In this document: positions 53,723 through 62,095 of the stretch, in pieces
Position numbering within the stretch: position 1 is the first letter of the stretch
Layout of the letters: each line of letters begins with the position of its first letter
Origin: JADKAV01 sp963704075
Lineage (GTDB): Bacteria > Actinomycetota > Actinomycetes > S36-B12 > UBA10799
DNA length: 64,000 nt
Direction of reading: 5' to 3'
NCBI GenBank assembly: GCA_963704075.1
Contig: CAVPGV010000019.1
Location: 124,001 to 188,000, forward strand
Translations under genes and position numbers: made by a program
The notes under the pieces: model-generated
The model's input: only the letters and a program-made list of their open reading frames with translations
Told to the model about the DNA's origin: nothing
The model's database searches: none

Positions 53723-54952
53723 ATGGGAGAAGCAGTGCCGGTTCCCGCACGCCCGCGCCGGTGGTGGGTGCTCCCCACCGTGGTGTTCGCCCTCACCCGG
53801 GTCTGGCTGCTGCTCATCCCGTTCGGACTGATTCCCTACCTCGGCGGCACCCTGGTCATCAATGACGTGACTTTGTACGAACAATGGGCCACGTTGCTGC
53901 AGACCGGCCAGTTCCCGGTCGGTGACCAGATGTGGCAGTACCCGCCGCTCGTCGGTCCCATCCTGGCGCTCGGTGCGCTCATCCCGCCCGACCCGACCCT
54001 CGGGCTGATACTGGTGATGCTCCTCGCAGATGCGGCAACCTTCGGAGTGCTCCTCCGCGCGGTCGGTCGGGGCGGGGCCGCCGACGGGCCGTGGGCCTGG
54101 ATCGCGGCGGGCATGCTGATCGGGCCGGTGTGGCTCACCCGCTTCGACGTGCTCCCCGCACTGTTCGCGGTCCTGGCCCTGCTGTCGATGTCGCGCCCGG
54201 TGCGATCCGGCGCGCTGCTGGCCGCGGGCGCCCTGCTCAAGGTCTGGCCGGCGCTGCTGCTGCTCAGCGTTCCCCGCAAGTCCCTGGGCCGGGCGCTGGC
54301 GGGGTTCGTCGCCACCTCATCCGCGATTCTGGTCGCGCTGCTGCTCACGATGCAGGGCGCGGGATCCTTTGCCTCTGAACAGCGGGCACGCGGCCTACAA
54401 GTCGAATCGGTTCCAGCATGGTTCTTCCTCATCGGCCACCATCTCGGGCTGGAGCGGACGTTCGTGTACCGATACGGGGCCATGGAGGTCCAGGCTCCTG
54501 GCACCGCCGCTGTGGCTGCGGCCATCACGGCCGCGGCCGTGGTCGGTCTGGGTTTCCTCGCCTGGCTGAGACTGACCGGGCGCCTGGATGCCGTGGCCCC
54601 GGCGGACATTGCTTTGGTCTTGGTCCTGGTCTCTATGGTCACCTCGCGCGTATTGTCCCCCCAGTACCTGGTGTGGGTCGCGGGTATCGCCGCCGTATGT
54701 CTGCTGGATCCACGGACTCTGATGCGGCCGGTGATCGTCGTGCTGATGCCCGTCGCTGCGCTCGGGCAGGTCCTGTACCCCATGCACTACGACTGGTTGT
54801 TGTCCGACGGCCTCAGCGGCTTGGCTCTGCAGAGCATGCGGATCACCCTGTTGCTGGTCGCGACGGTCTGGGGGGTCTGGCGACTATGGCAGGTCGGTAG
54901 GTCCGGTCAGGTCGGGGTCGACGCCGTCGAGCAGGTCCGTCAGCCGGCCTGA
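53723..54952 (+). CDS. GT-C family (GT87/DUF2029-type) mannosyltransferase-like membrane protein
   Basis: Polytopic membrane protein of 409 residues with about ten hydrophobic segments. The early loop INDVTLYEQWATLLQTG and WQYPPLVGPI resemble GT87 polyprenol-linked mannosyltransferases, with the Asp in the usual GT-C place. The acceptor is unknown. The last 69 bp overlap the convergent pimB-like gene, so the two together suggest phosphatidylinositol mannoside or lipomannan work. Confidence 0.8.
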   Translation: MGEAVPVPARPRRWWVLPTVVFALTRVWLLLIPFGLIPYLGGTLVINDVTLYEQWATLLQTGQFPVGDQMWQYPPLVGPILALGALIPPDPTLGLILVMLLADAATFGVLLRAVGRGGAADGPWAWIAAGMLIGPVWLTRFDVLPALFAVLALLSMSRPVRSGALLAAGALLKVWPALLLLSVPRKSLGRALAGFVATSSAILVALLLTMQGAGSFASEQRARGLQVESVPAWFFLIGHHLGLERTFVYRYGAMEVQAPGTAAVAAAITAAAVVGLGFLAWLRLTGRLDAVAPADIALVLVLVSMVTSRVLSPQYLVWVAGIAAVCLLDPRTLMRPVIVVLMPVAALGQVLYPMHYDWLLSDGLSGLALQSMRITLLLVATVWGVWRLWQVGRSGQVGVDAVEQVRQPA

Positions 54953-56053
54953 CACCGTCGGCCAGGTCCACTGCTCCTCCACCCACCTGCGGCCGCGTTC
55001 GCCCATGGCAGCGGCCAGCGCGGGATCCTCGAGCAACTGCACGACCCGACCCGCGACCTGCGCCAGGTTGCGCCCATCCACCACAAAACCGGTCTGGGAC
55101 TCCAGGACCGCATCCGGCGCGCCGCCGGAGTCACCGGCGATGACCGGCAGACCCACCGCCCCCGCCTCCAGGTAGACGATCCCCAGTCCTTCGACGTCCC
55201 ATCCCCGGTTGCGGGTCCGGCACGGCATGGCGAAGACGTCGCCGGCCGCATAGTGCGAGGGCAGCGACTCCCACGGCACCGTTCCGGTCATCACCACACT
55301 GTCCTGCACCCCGGTCTCAGCCACCAAAGCGTCCAGTCGGGAACGGTAGGGCCCACCGCCGACGATCAGCAGGGCGGCGTCGGGCAATGTGCGCTGAACC
55401 GCTGGCCACGCGCGGATCAGCGTGTCCTGCCCCTTGCGCGGCATCAGCCTCGAAACGCACACCACCACCGGGCGCGCCGACAGGCCCAAGCTCTCACGCA
55501 CACGCGCACCCTCGGCCCGCACCCGTGGATGGAACGTTTCGGTGTCCACCCCCGGAACCAGTCGGCGCATTCTGGCAGCGGCCTGTGGCCGCAGGGCTGC
55601 GGCGATGCGCGAGCGGGTGTACTCCCCCAGATAGGTGACGGTATCCACGGAGTCGCCGATGGATCGCAGAACCGACCGGGCACCCGGCGTGCTTGCCCAG
55701 GCGGCCTCATGCCCGTGTGTGATCGCCACGATCGGGGCCATCCCCCGTGAACGCAGCCGCGGTGCGAGCAGCCCCAGCGGGGCCGCCGCCCCGAACAGGA
55801 CGCGATCGCAGTCATACTCCGCGGCGATGTCCCGCGCCTTGTTCAGGACCAGCGGTTCGGGCAGCATCAACGAGGTCCGGTGGCGGACGATCGGGAACGG
55901 CTGTTCGGCGTCGAACTGAGCTGCGCGTTTCCAGGCCGGGGCGTATACGACCACCGATTCCGGTGGCTGGTGCGTCAGCACGCCGTGCACAAACGCCTGA
56001 ATGCCCCCGGCCCTGGGTGGGAAGTCGTTCGTGACGACCAGCGTTCTGCTCAC
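54884..56053 (-). CDS. pimB: GT4 glycosyltransferase, PimB-like mannosyltransferase
   Basis: Cytosolic GT-B enzyme of 389 residues. The N-terminal domain begins LVVTNDFPPRAGGIQAFVHG. The donor domain has VCVSRLMPRKGQDTLIRAWP, LLIVGGGPYRSRLDAL and GLGIVYLEAGAVGLPVIAGD with the EX7E pattern. This matches GDP-mannose-dependent phosphatidylinositol monomannoside mannosyltransferase. Position between fadD15 and an NlpC/P60 gene agrees with mycobacterial pimB. The tail overlaps the convergent GT-C gene. Confidence 0.87.
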   Translation of the reverse strand: MSRTLVVTNDFPPRAGGIQAFVHGVLTHQPPESVVVYAPAWKRAAQFDAEQPFPIVRHRTSLMLPEPLVLNKARDIAAEYDCDRVLFGAAAPLGLLAPRLRSRGMAPIVAITHGHEAAWASTPGARSVLRSIGDSVDTVTYLGEYTRSRIAAALRPQAAARMRRLVPGVDTETFHPRVRAEGARVRESLGLSARPVVVCVSRLMPRKGQDTLIRAWPAVQRTLPDAALLIVGGGPYRSRLDALVAETGVQDSVVMTGTVPWESLPSHYAAGDVFAMPCRTRNRGWDVEGLGIVYLEAGAVGLPVIAGDSGGAPDAVLESQTGFVVDGRNLAQVAGRVVQLLEDPALAAAMGERGRRWVEEQWTWPTVSGRLTDLLDGVDPDLTGPTDLP

Positions 56054-56062
56054 CGCGCGGCG

Positions 56063-57097
56063 TCAGACCTTCGGCCGGCCTGCGCCGGCGAACTCAGCCA
56101 TCCATTCATTGGTGAACAACTTCTCGTACACGACACCTTCACGCGGGTTCTTGGCGTGCACGAAGTACCCGTCACCGGTGTAGATCCCGGCATGCTCGTC
56201 GGTCCCGTAGATGAACACGACGTCGCCGGGGGCCAGTTGGGTGACATCGACGCGTTTCGTCTTGTCGTACTGACCCTGCACGGAGTGCGGCAGCTTGACC
56301 CCGGCTTGTTCCCACGCAGCCTTGACCAGCCCGGAGGAGTCGAAGGCGTCCGGACCGGTCGCGCCGGCCTTGTACGGCTTTCCGACCTGTTCGATGGCGA
56401 ACTTCACGACTGGTTTGGTGGTGGATTTGGGGAGCTCGGAGATGGTGTCAGCCGCCTCGTTGGCCTGCTCCTGCTGCTGCCGTTGCTGCCTGGCCAGTTC
56501 CTCGGCCAACTGCCGTTGCTGCTCGGCCTGCAGCTGCGACAGCAGGGCGGAGGACTGCTGTACCCGGGCGTCTATCGCCGCCTTGGCATCCAGAATCTCG
56601 TTGCGAGCCTTCTCCGCCTGCCGCTCGGCCTTCTCCAATGCCGCTTGGTCGCGCACCAGTTGCTGCTCAGCCACTTGCGTGCGCACGAGTGCGGAATTCT
56701 GCTGACCGGCGATGATCCGCGCGGTGTCCAGAGTCGCCAACCAGCCGGACGGAGCCTCCGACGCCAGCACCAACAGACTGGGGTCGACACCGCCGCTGCG
56801 GTAGATCTGGCTGACCACCTGGTTGAGCGTGGCCTGGTTGTCGGTGACGCTCTGCTGGGTGCTGGTCAGTTCGGCCTGCTTGTCGATCACCGCTTGCTGC
56901 GCCTGTTGCCAATCGAGGGTCGCCGAGTTGGCCTGCTCGGCAGCCGCAGCAGCCTGGCGCTGCAGCATGGACAACTCGGACTGAACTCGGGAGATGTCCT
57001 GCTCGATGTCCGCGTACGCGCCGGTGACCGGTGACAGGATCAGGGCACACGACATCCCGGCTGCTGCCAGCGCCGGGAAGAACCGAAACGACCCCAT
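56063..57097 (-). CDS. Secreted NlpC/P60-domain protein with Ser in place of the catalytic Cys
   Basis: Exported cell-wall protein of 344 residues. A signal peptide (residues 1-28, LAAAGMSCALILSPVTGAYA) leads to a long coiled coil (30-215) rich in Gln/Ala, then the NlpC/P60 domain. The Cys of the usual DCSG motif is Ser254 (AFDSSGLVKAAW). His302 (DEHAGIYTGD) and His314 (GYFVHAKNP) are present. The layout matches RipC-like endopeptidases. As read, it should be inactive as a Cys peptidase and may act as a regulator or scaffold. The ATG is at 57097; the pimB-like gene follows 9 bp on. Confidence 0.87.
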   Translation of the reverse strand: MGSFRFFPALAAAGMSCALILSPVTGAYADIEQDISRVQSELSMLQRQAAAAAEQANSATLDWQQAQQAVIDKQAELTSTQQSVTDNQATLNQVVSQIYRSGGVDPSLLVLASEAPSGWLATLDTARIIAGQQNSALVRTQVAEQQLVRDQAALEKAERQAEKARNEILDAKAAIDARVQQSSALLSQLQAEQQRQLAEELARQQRQQQEQANEAADTISELPKSTTKPVVKFAIEQVGKPYKAGATGPDAFDSSGLVKAAWEQAGVKLPHSVQGQYDKTKRVDVTQLAPGDVVFIYGTDEHAGIYTGDGYFVHAKNPREGVVYEKLFTNEWMAEFAGAGRPKV

Positions 57098-57138
57098 ACA
57101 ACCATTGTGCACCCAAGCCACACCGCTTGCCCGAACGC

Positions 57139-57315
57139 TCACACGGCGCGCACGAAGCGTAATGGTGCGACCAATCCGGAGGAAGCCAGCGCATCCATGG
57201 CCGCTACTTCGTCCGCGGTCAACCTCCCTTCGGCAGGGGCGTCCAGCAAAGCCGTCACCACACAGTCGGCGCAAGCGGCTGGTCGCGCCGCGCAGGTCCC
57301 ACAATCGATGAGCAT
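57139..57315 (-). CDS. Small four-Cys protein
   Basis: Protein of 58 residues. The N-terminus reads MLIDCGTCAARPAACADCVV with four Cys, followed by a helical acidic part (AEGRLTADEVAAMDALAS). GGAGGAGGT precedes the ATG at 57315 at ideal spacing. Similar small proteins occur next to NlpC/P60 genes in actinobacteria, but no function is known to me. The Cys set could bind zinc. It lies 41 bp upstream of the NlpC/P60 gene and probably shares its transcript. Confidence 0.8.
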   Translation of the reverse strand: MLIDCGTCAARPAACADCVVTALLDAPAEGRLTADEVAAMDALASSGLVAPLRFVRAV

Positions 57316-57609
57316 CAGGTACCTCCTCCATCTCGTGCTCGAGACGGTAGGGCCACCCCCTGACAAAACGGTTCCTCGCAGTGGAAGCCCTCCGGCGGAG
57401 CATCGCCGGATAGGGCCTTTGCTGCCTTCGGATTTCAGGGCCCTGCCTGCGGCGACCAGGCCTGACAGCGTTTACGCGCATCGGGGAGCGGTTGGCGCAG
57501 CCGCGAACCCACACGTGGTTCTGGCTCACGGATGGCACGGACTCTCCCGGATCGCTCAACTTCACAAACCGGGCGCTCCTGAGGGAGCGAGCAGAGCGGC
57601 CAGTCAGGG
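57316..57609. other. Intergenic stretch with short hairpins
   Basis: About 290 bp with no credible coding frame. Two hairpins are visible: TCCGGCG/CGCCGGA (57391-57410, 6-nt loop) and CGCTCC/GGAGCG (57574-57589). The second lies just past the zinc-ribbon gene stop and may end its transcript. The region also provides the promoter of the four-Cys protein gene. Confidence 0.45.
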
Positions 57610-57825
57610 TTACTCGGCGTCGCCGGCCCTGGGGATGATTTCGACGGTGTCGGTGGCACCGCACCAGCGGCATCTCACCTCTTCTATGTCATCGTGGAGC
57701 ACTTCCTGGTCCTCGATGCCGACTTCACCGCCGAGGTCGAAGTGCCAGTACTCCCTGGCCCGCCGCGAGCGCACCACATCGAATCGCGTCAGGTTCCCGC
57801 AGCGCGAGCAGCGCCACCTCGTCAT
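57610..57825 (-). CDS. Small zinc-ribbon protein
   Basis: Protein of 71 residues with two CxxC knuckles: TRWRCSRCGNLTRFDV at the start and EVRCRWCGATDTVEI at the end. The middle reads EYWHFDLGGEVGIEDQEVL. The pattern is that of a treble-clef or ribbon zinc protein; I do not recognise a named family. The ATG is at 57825, with an in-frame GTG at 57849 as an alternative. It is divergent from the DnaQ/GIY-YIG gene across about 150-175 bp. Confidence 0.78.
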   Translation of the reverse strand: MTRWRCSRCGNLTRFDVVRSRRAREYWHFDLGGEVGIEDQEVLHDDIEEVRCRWCGATDTVEIIPRAGDAE

Positions 57826-57999
57826 CCGGTCCGGGGATTCGATCGCCACGCCGCCCAGCCTAGTTCGGCGACCACAACCGGCGAGGCGCGCCCGTGCGGT
57901 GAAGGCGCGACGCCCGTTCGCTCGGCGACGAGCACAACCACCCACCCTCGGGTGCGGCGCTGCGCGGATTTGTCGTACGTCTCTCATAGCGTCGAGAGC

Positions 58000-59682
58000 A
58001 TGTCCGCCGTCCCCCTGCCCGACCCTGTAGCCCGTGGTCAGCTCGACCTGGATTTCGACGGCACGCCCTTGGCGTCGACGACCTTCTGCGTGGTGGACCT
58101 CGAGACCACCGGCGGCAGCCCCACCGACGGCCGGATCACCGAGATCGGTGCGGTCAAGGTGCGCGGCGGCGAGCTCATCGGCGAGTTCCGGACCTTTGTC
58201 GATCCGCAACAGCCCTTGCCCGCGTTCATCACGGTCCTGACCGGGATCACCCCGCGGATGCTGGAGCAGGCTCCCACCGAGGCGGTGGCGGTCCCGATGC
58301 TCCTGGATTTCCTCGCAGGGTGCGTCTTCGTGGCCCACAACGCGCCGTACGACACGGGCTTCCTCAAGGGCGCCTGTTCCCGGCTGGGCATCCCCTGGCC
58401 TCGCCCCGAGGTGATCGACACCGCACGCTTGGCCCGCGCCGTGCTGGGGCGCGACGAGGTTCCCAACCGCAAGCTGGCGACGCTGGCGCAGTTCTTCGGC
58501 ACAAGCGTGCAACCCACGCACCGGGCGCTCGACGATGCCCGAGCCACCGTCGAGGTACTGCACGGCTTGTTGGAGCGCCTCGGGACCGTCGGGGTTCTGA
58601 CTCTGGAGGAGTTGAGCACCTCGACGCGCAAAGTCCCCCATCAGCGTCGCAGCAAGCGCCATCTTGCCGATCGGCTCCCCGAGGCACCGGGTGTCTACAC
58701 CTTCCGGGATGCCGCGGACCGACCCCTCTATGTCGGTGTGTCCGGGGACATCCGCCGCCGTGTCCGCAGCTACTTCACCAGCGCCGAGCAGCGACCGCGG
58801 ATGACCGAGATGGTGGGCATTGCCGAACGGGTGACGGCGATCGTGTGTGCCACCGACCTGGAAGCCCGTGTGCGCGAACTGCGCCTGATCGCGCAGTGGA
58901 AGCCGCCCTACAACCGCCGCTCACGGCACCCCGAGAAGAACGTGTGGCTCAAACTCACCACTGAGGTCTTCCCCCGCCTGTCGATGGTTCACACCGTCGC
59001 CGACGATGAGGCCCGTGGGGCAGCGTATCTCGGGCCCTTCGGGTCGCGACGCGACGCACAGGCCGCGGCTGCTGCCATCACCGAAGCCACCGGGATCCGG
59101 GAGTGCACCCAGCGACTGCGCGCCGGCAAAGTCAGCCCGGGCTGCGTACTCGCAGACCTCGGCAAATGCTGTGCACCATGCTCAGGGCAGGTGGGCCTCC
59201 AGGCGTATGCCCCATTGGTCGACCGCGCCCGCCAGGTGATCCTGGAGCAGCATCCTGCCCTCGAGAAGGCCATCACCGACCGGATGGCCGACCTGGCGGC
59301 CCAGGAGCGGTTCGAACAGGCCGCCATGTGGCGTGACCGGCTCGACGCTGCGGTGCGCGGCAGGCAGTCGGCGGCCCAACTGCGGGCGTTCGGCCAAGTG
59401 CCGCGAATCGTGGGTGCCAAGAGCCGGCCCGGCGGCTGGGACATCCACGTGATCGGCCACGGACGGCTGGCCGCGGCGTCGTTCTGCCCAGTCGATGCCG
59501 ACCCGCGTCGGGTGGTGCGCTCCGCGGTGGCTGCCGCCGAATACGTCGAACCCCCAGCACCGCCGACTACCGGCGCCCTGATCACTGAGAGTCGGCTCCT
59601 GCTCAGATGGCTGGACGAAGCCCGGTTGGTCGAGGTCGAGGGCCGGTGGACGATGCCGCTCAGGACGCCATCGACGAGGTGA
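58000..59682 (+). CDS. DEDDh exonuclease fused to a GIY-YIG (UvrC/Cho-like) nuclease
   Basis: Two-nuclease fusion of 560 residues. Residues 28-190 are a DnaQ-type exonuclease: FCVVDLETTGG (Asp33, Glu35), VAHNAPYDTGFLKG and THRALDDARATVEV. Residues 225-310 are a GIY-YIG nuclease: GVYTFRDAADRPLYVGVSGD and LEARVRELRLIAQWKPPYN. A UVR-like helical pair (ERFEQAAMWRDRLDA) follows. The C-terminal endonuclease and HhH domains of true UvrC are absent. The same fusion lies near trpD in mycobacteria. It probably acts in DNA repair. The last 23 bp overlap convergent trpD. Confidence 0.9.
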   Translation: MSAVPLPDPVARGQLDLDFDGTPLASTTFCVVDLETTGGSPTDGRITEIGAVKVRGGELIGEFRTFVDPQQPLPAFITVLTGITPRMLEQAPTEAVAVPMLLDFLAGCVFVAHNAPYDTGFLKGACSRLGIPWPRPEVIDTARLARAVLGRDEVPNRKLATLAQFFGTSVQPTHRALDDARATVEVLHGLLERLGTVGVLTLEELSTSTRKVPHQRRSKRHLADRLPEAPGVYTFRDAADRPLYVGVSGDIRRRVRSYFTSAEQRPRMTEMVGIAERVTAIVCATDLEARVRELRLIAQWKPPYNRRSRHPEKNVWLKLTTEVFPRLSMVHTVADDEARGAAYLGPFGSRRDAQAAAAAITEATGIRECTQRLRAGKVSPGCVLADLGKCCAPCSGQVGLQAYAPLVDRARQVILEQHPALEKAITDRMADLAAQERFEQAAMWRDRLDAAVRGRQSAAQLRAFGQVPRIVGAKSRPGGWDIHVIGHGRLAAASFCPVDADPRRVVRSAVAAAEYVEPPAPPTTGALITESRLLLRWLDEARLVEVEGRWTMPLRTPSTR

Positions 59683-60703
59683 GCGTGACCCACCGCTGCA
59701 GGAGATCAGCGGCGGCTCCGGAATCCAACACCTTCGTGACCCGGTCCACACCGTCGGCGAGCCGGGTCGACAGGTCGGACTCGGGTTCAGTCACCGCGGC
59801 CCACGCCGCCCACGCCGCGGCGGCATTGGCGACCACGACATCCCGGACCGGTCCTCCGCCGCCGGCGAACACCTCCCGGGCCAGTTCGGCGTTGCGGGTC
59901 GCGTCTCCCCCGCGCAATGCGGAGATCGGGGATCGGGCCACTGAGAACATCTCCGGGGTGAACTGCGTCGTCACGACGCGCTGCCCGGTCGCGTCCCAGA
60001 CCGTGGTCGGGCCTTCCGTGCTGATCTCATCGAGACCGTCGAGACCCCGGACCACCAGCGCCCGCACCCCTTGCCTGCGCAGGACGTCAGCCATGACCGA
60101 GGCCATCGGCTCGAAGGCACATCCGACCAGCGCGGCCGCCGGGCGGGCAGGGTTGGCCAGCGGACCCAGGATGTTGAAGAACGTCGGGATCGCCATCTCA
60201 CGGCGCGCCTCGGCGGCGTGCCGCAGCGCAGGGTGGAACACCGGGGCGAAACAGAACGCAATACCCAGCTCTTCCAAGCACGGACCCACCGTTTCCGAGG
60301 GCAGGTCGACCACCACACCGAGCGCGGCCAGCACATCGGCCGATCCCGATTTCGACGACGCTGCACGGTTGCCGTGCTTGACCACGCGGGCGCCGGCGGC
60401 GGCGACCACGATCGACGACATCGTCGACACATTCACCGTGTGGGCGCGGTCGCCACCGGTGCCCACCACATCGAGCACCGGTCCGGGCACGGTCACCGAA
60501 GTGGCGTGCTCGAGCATGACCGCCAGCAGGTCCTCGACCTCCTCGGGGGTCTCGTCCTTGGCCCGCATGAGAACGCTGAACGCGGCGATCTGGGCATTCG
60601 TGGCCCGGCCCTCGAGGATCTCGCGCATGGCCCACTGCGTCTGCTCGGGCTGCAACTGCCGGCGCGCGAGCAGGGCGGTGAGTATCTGTGGCCATTCGGT
60701 CAT
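59660..60703 (-). CDS. trpD: Anthranilate phosphoribosyltransferase TrpD
   Basis: Tryptophan-pathway enzyme of 347 residues that joins anthranilate and PRPP. The PRPP-binding motif is LDVVGTGGDRAHTVNVST and the anthranilate site KHGNRAASSKSGSADVL. The C-terminal DGLDEISTEGPTTVWD is also diagnostic. It stands alone, away from other trp genes, as in mycobacteria, where it precedes ctaE. It overlaps the nuclease-fusion gene by 23 bp at its 3' end. Confidence 0.95.
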   Translation of the reverse strand: MTEWPQILTALLARRQLQPEQTQWAMREILEGRATNAQIAAFSVLMRAKDETPEEVEDLLAVMLEHATSVTVPGPVLDVVGTGGDRAHTVNVSTMSSIVVAAAGARVVKHGNRAASSKSGSADVLAALGVVVDLPSETVGPCLEELGIAFCFAPVFHPALRHAAEARREMAIPTFFNILGPLANPARPAAALVGCAFEPMASVMADVLRRQGVRALVVRGLDGLDEISTEGPTTVWDATGQRVVTTQFTPEMFSVARSPISALRGGDATRNAELAREVFAGGGGPVRDVVVANAAAAWAAWAAVTEPESDLSTRLADGVDRVTKVLDSGAAADLLQRWVTLTSSMAS

Positions 60704-60876
60704 GAGTGAAGACTATTCGGCAGGACCCATGCGGACAGCAAGGATGCGGCGGTTCCCGGGTCGGGAATCCCACTGCCCGATTCCTGAGGCTGTCGACGCC
60801 CACAGCGCACGCCTGACGATGCACGAAGACGGATTCGTCGAACCCTGCCCCGGCCGATCACGACCGGCGCAATGTC

Positions 60877-61281
60877 TCAGGAATTGCTCAGAGCCACTCG
60901 GGGCCGGAGAAGATCGGTGACCACCGAGGCCATCTCCATCGGGTCCAGCGGTTGCGAGACCACACCATCGGCCCTCGACCACGTGGCCAGCCAGGCGTCC
61001 TGCGGCCGCGCAACGATCACCAGGATCGGGGGGCCTTGGTACAACTCGTCCTTCAGTTGCCGGCAGATGCCCATGCCGCCGGCCGGTGCCGCTTCCCCAT
61101 CGAGGATGAGCAGATCCAGACCGCCGGCGTCGGCAGTGCGGATCACCACGGGTTCGGTTGCCACCTCGACGTACTGCACCTCGGGCAGTTCCCGTGACGG
61201 TCTGCGGCCGAGCGCCAGCATGATCTGCGCCCGGGTGTCGGCATTGCTGCTGTAGACCATGACCTTCAGTGCGCTGGGCAT
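60877..61281 (-). CDS. Receiver-like (response-regulator-fold) protein, no output domain
   Basis: Protein of 134 residues with a CheY-like outline. Asp61 in LDLLILDGEA stands at the phospho-acceptor place, but the acidic pair near the N-terminus is missing (VMVYSSNADTRAQI). The conserved switch Lys before Pro is Gln110 (VVSQPLDPMEM). It is therefore a pseudo-receiver candidate. Similar stand-alone proteins lie beside ctaE in other actinobacteria. It is divergent from the respiratory operon across 194 bp. Confidence 0.75.
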   Translation of the reverse strand: MPSALKVMVYSSNADTRAQIMLALGRRPSRELPEVQYVEVATEPVVIRTADAGGLDLLILDGEAAPAGGMGICRQLKDELYQGPPILVIVARPQDAWLATWSRADGVVSQPLDPMEMASVVTDLLRPRVALSNS

Positions 61282-61475
61282 CTCCCACCTCCACGCCCGA
61301 TGCTAGTGTCCGCGTCCCCTCCACGACACCAGGGAGGCGTCGCTGACCAGGTTTCGGGCCGGTCTGGACTCCGATACACATCCCGAGCACCTGGAAAACC
61401 CTCAGATTCGGGAAATATGCCACCGATTCGGGGGGTCGTTCGGTTTGGAGCAGGTAAACCTGCCAGAATCGGCCC

Positions 61476-62084
61476 GTGGCTAATGCATCTGCTGTGACAA
61501 CCCGGCTCGCGCCGGCGGGTCACGTCGACCGGCCCAACAACGTGGCCATCGGAACCATGATCTGGCTGGGCAGCGAGTTGATGTTCTTCGCGGCCCTGTT
61601 CGCGATGTACTTCACGTTGCGCTCGGTCAACCCCGAGATCTGGGCCGTCGACACTCAACTGCTCAACATTCCCTTCGCCGCGATCAACACCACGATCCTG
61701 GTCCTGAGTTCGGTGACCTGCCAGATGGGTGTGTTCGCCGCCGAGCGCGGCGACGTGAAGAACCTGCGCAAGTGGTTCATCATCACGTTCATCATGGGTT
61801 CGGTGTTCATCGCCGGACAGATCACGGAATACACCGAACTGGTGCACAAGGGCCTGACCCTGTCCTCGTCCCCGTACGGATCGGTGTTCTACCTCACCAC
61901 CGGGTTCCACGGCCTGCACGTCACCGGCGGTCTGATCGCCTTCCTGTTCGTGCTCGCCCGCACGTACGTCGCGAAACGTTTCACCCACGAGCAGGCCACC
62001 TCGGCGATCGTCGTGTCGTACTACTGGCACTTCGTCGATGTGGTCTGGATCGCCCTGTTCACCACGATCTACCTGGTCAAGTGA
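61476..62084 (+). CDS. ctaE: Cytochrome c oxidase subunit III
   Basis: Membrane subunit of the aa3 oxidase, about 202 residues with five hydrophobic segments. Characteristic stretches are TMIWLGSELMFFAALFAMYF, ITEYTELVHKGLTLSSSPYG, YLTTGFHGLHVTGGLIAF and YYWHFVDVVWIALFTTIYL. The GTG at 61476 opens the operon ctaE-qcrC-qcrA-qcrB, in which cytochrome bc1 and aa3 oxidase form a supercomplex in actinobacteria. No ribosome-binding site is obvious. Confidence 0.93.
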   Translation: MANASAVTTRLAPAGHVDRPNNVAIGTMIWLGSELMFFAALFAMYFTLRSVNPEIWAVDTQLLNIPFAAINTTILVLSSVTCQMGVFAAERGDVKNLRKWFIITFIMGSVFIAGQITEYTELVHKGLTLSSSPYGSVFYLTTGFHGLHVTGGLIAFLFVLARTYVAKRFTHEQATSAIVVSYYWHFVDVVWIALFTTIYLVK

Positions 62085-62095
62085 TGCGAGGTTCC

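Noticed and set aside
58000..59682. Calling the nuclease fusion uvrC
   Set aside because: The C-terminal endonuclease and HhH domains of UvrC are absent and an N-terminal exonuclease is present.
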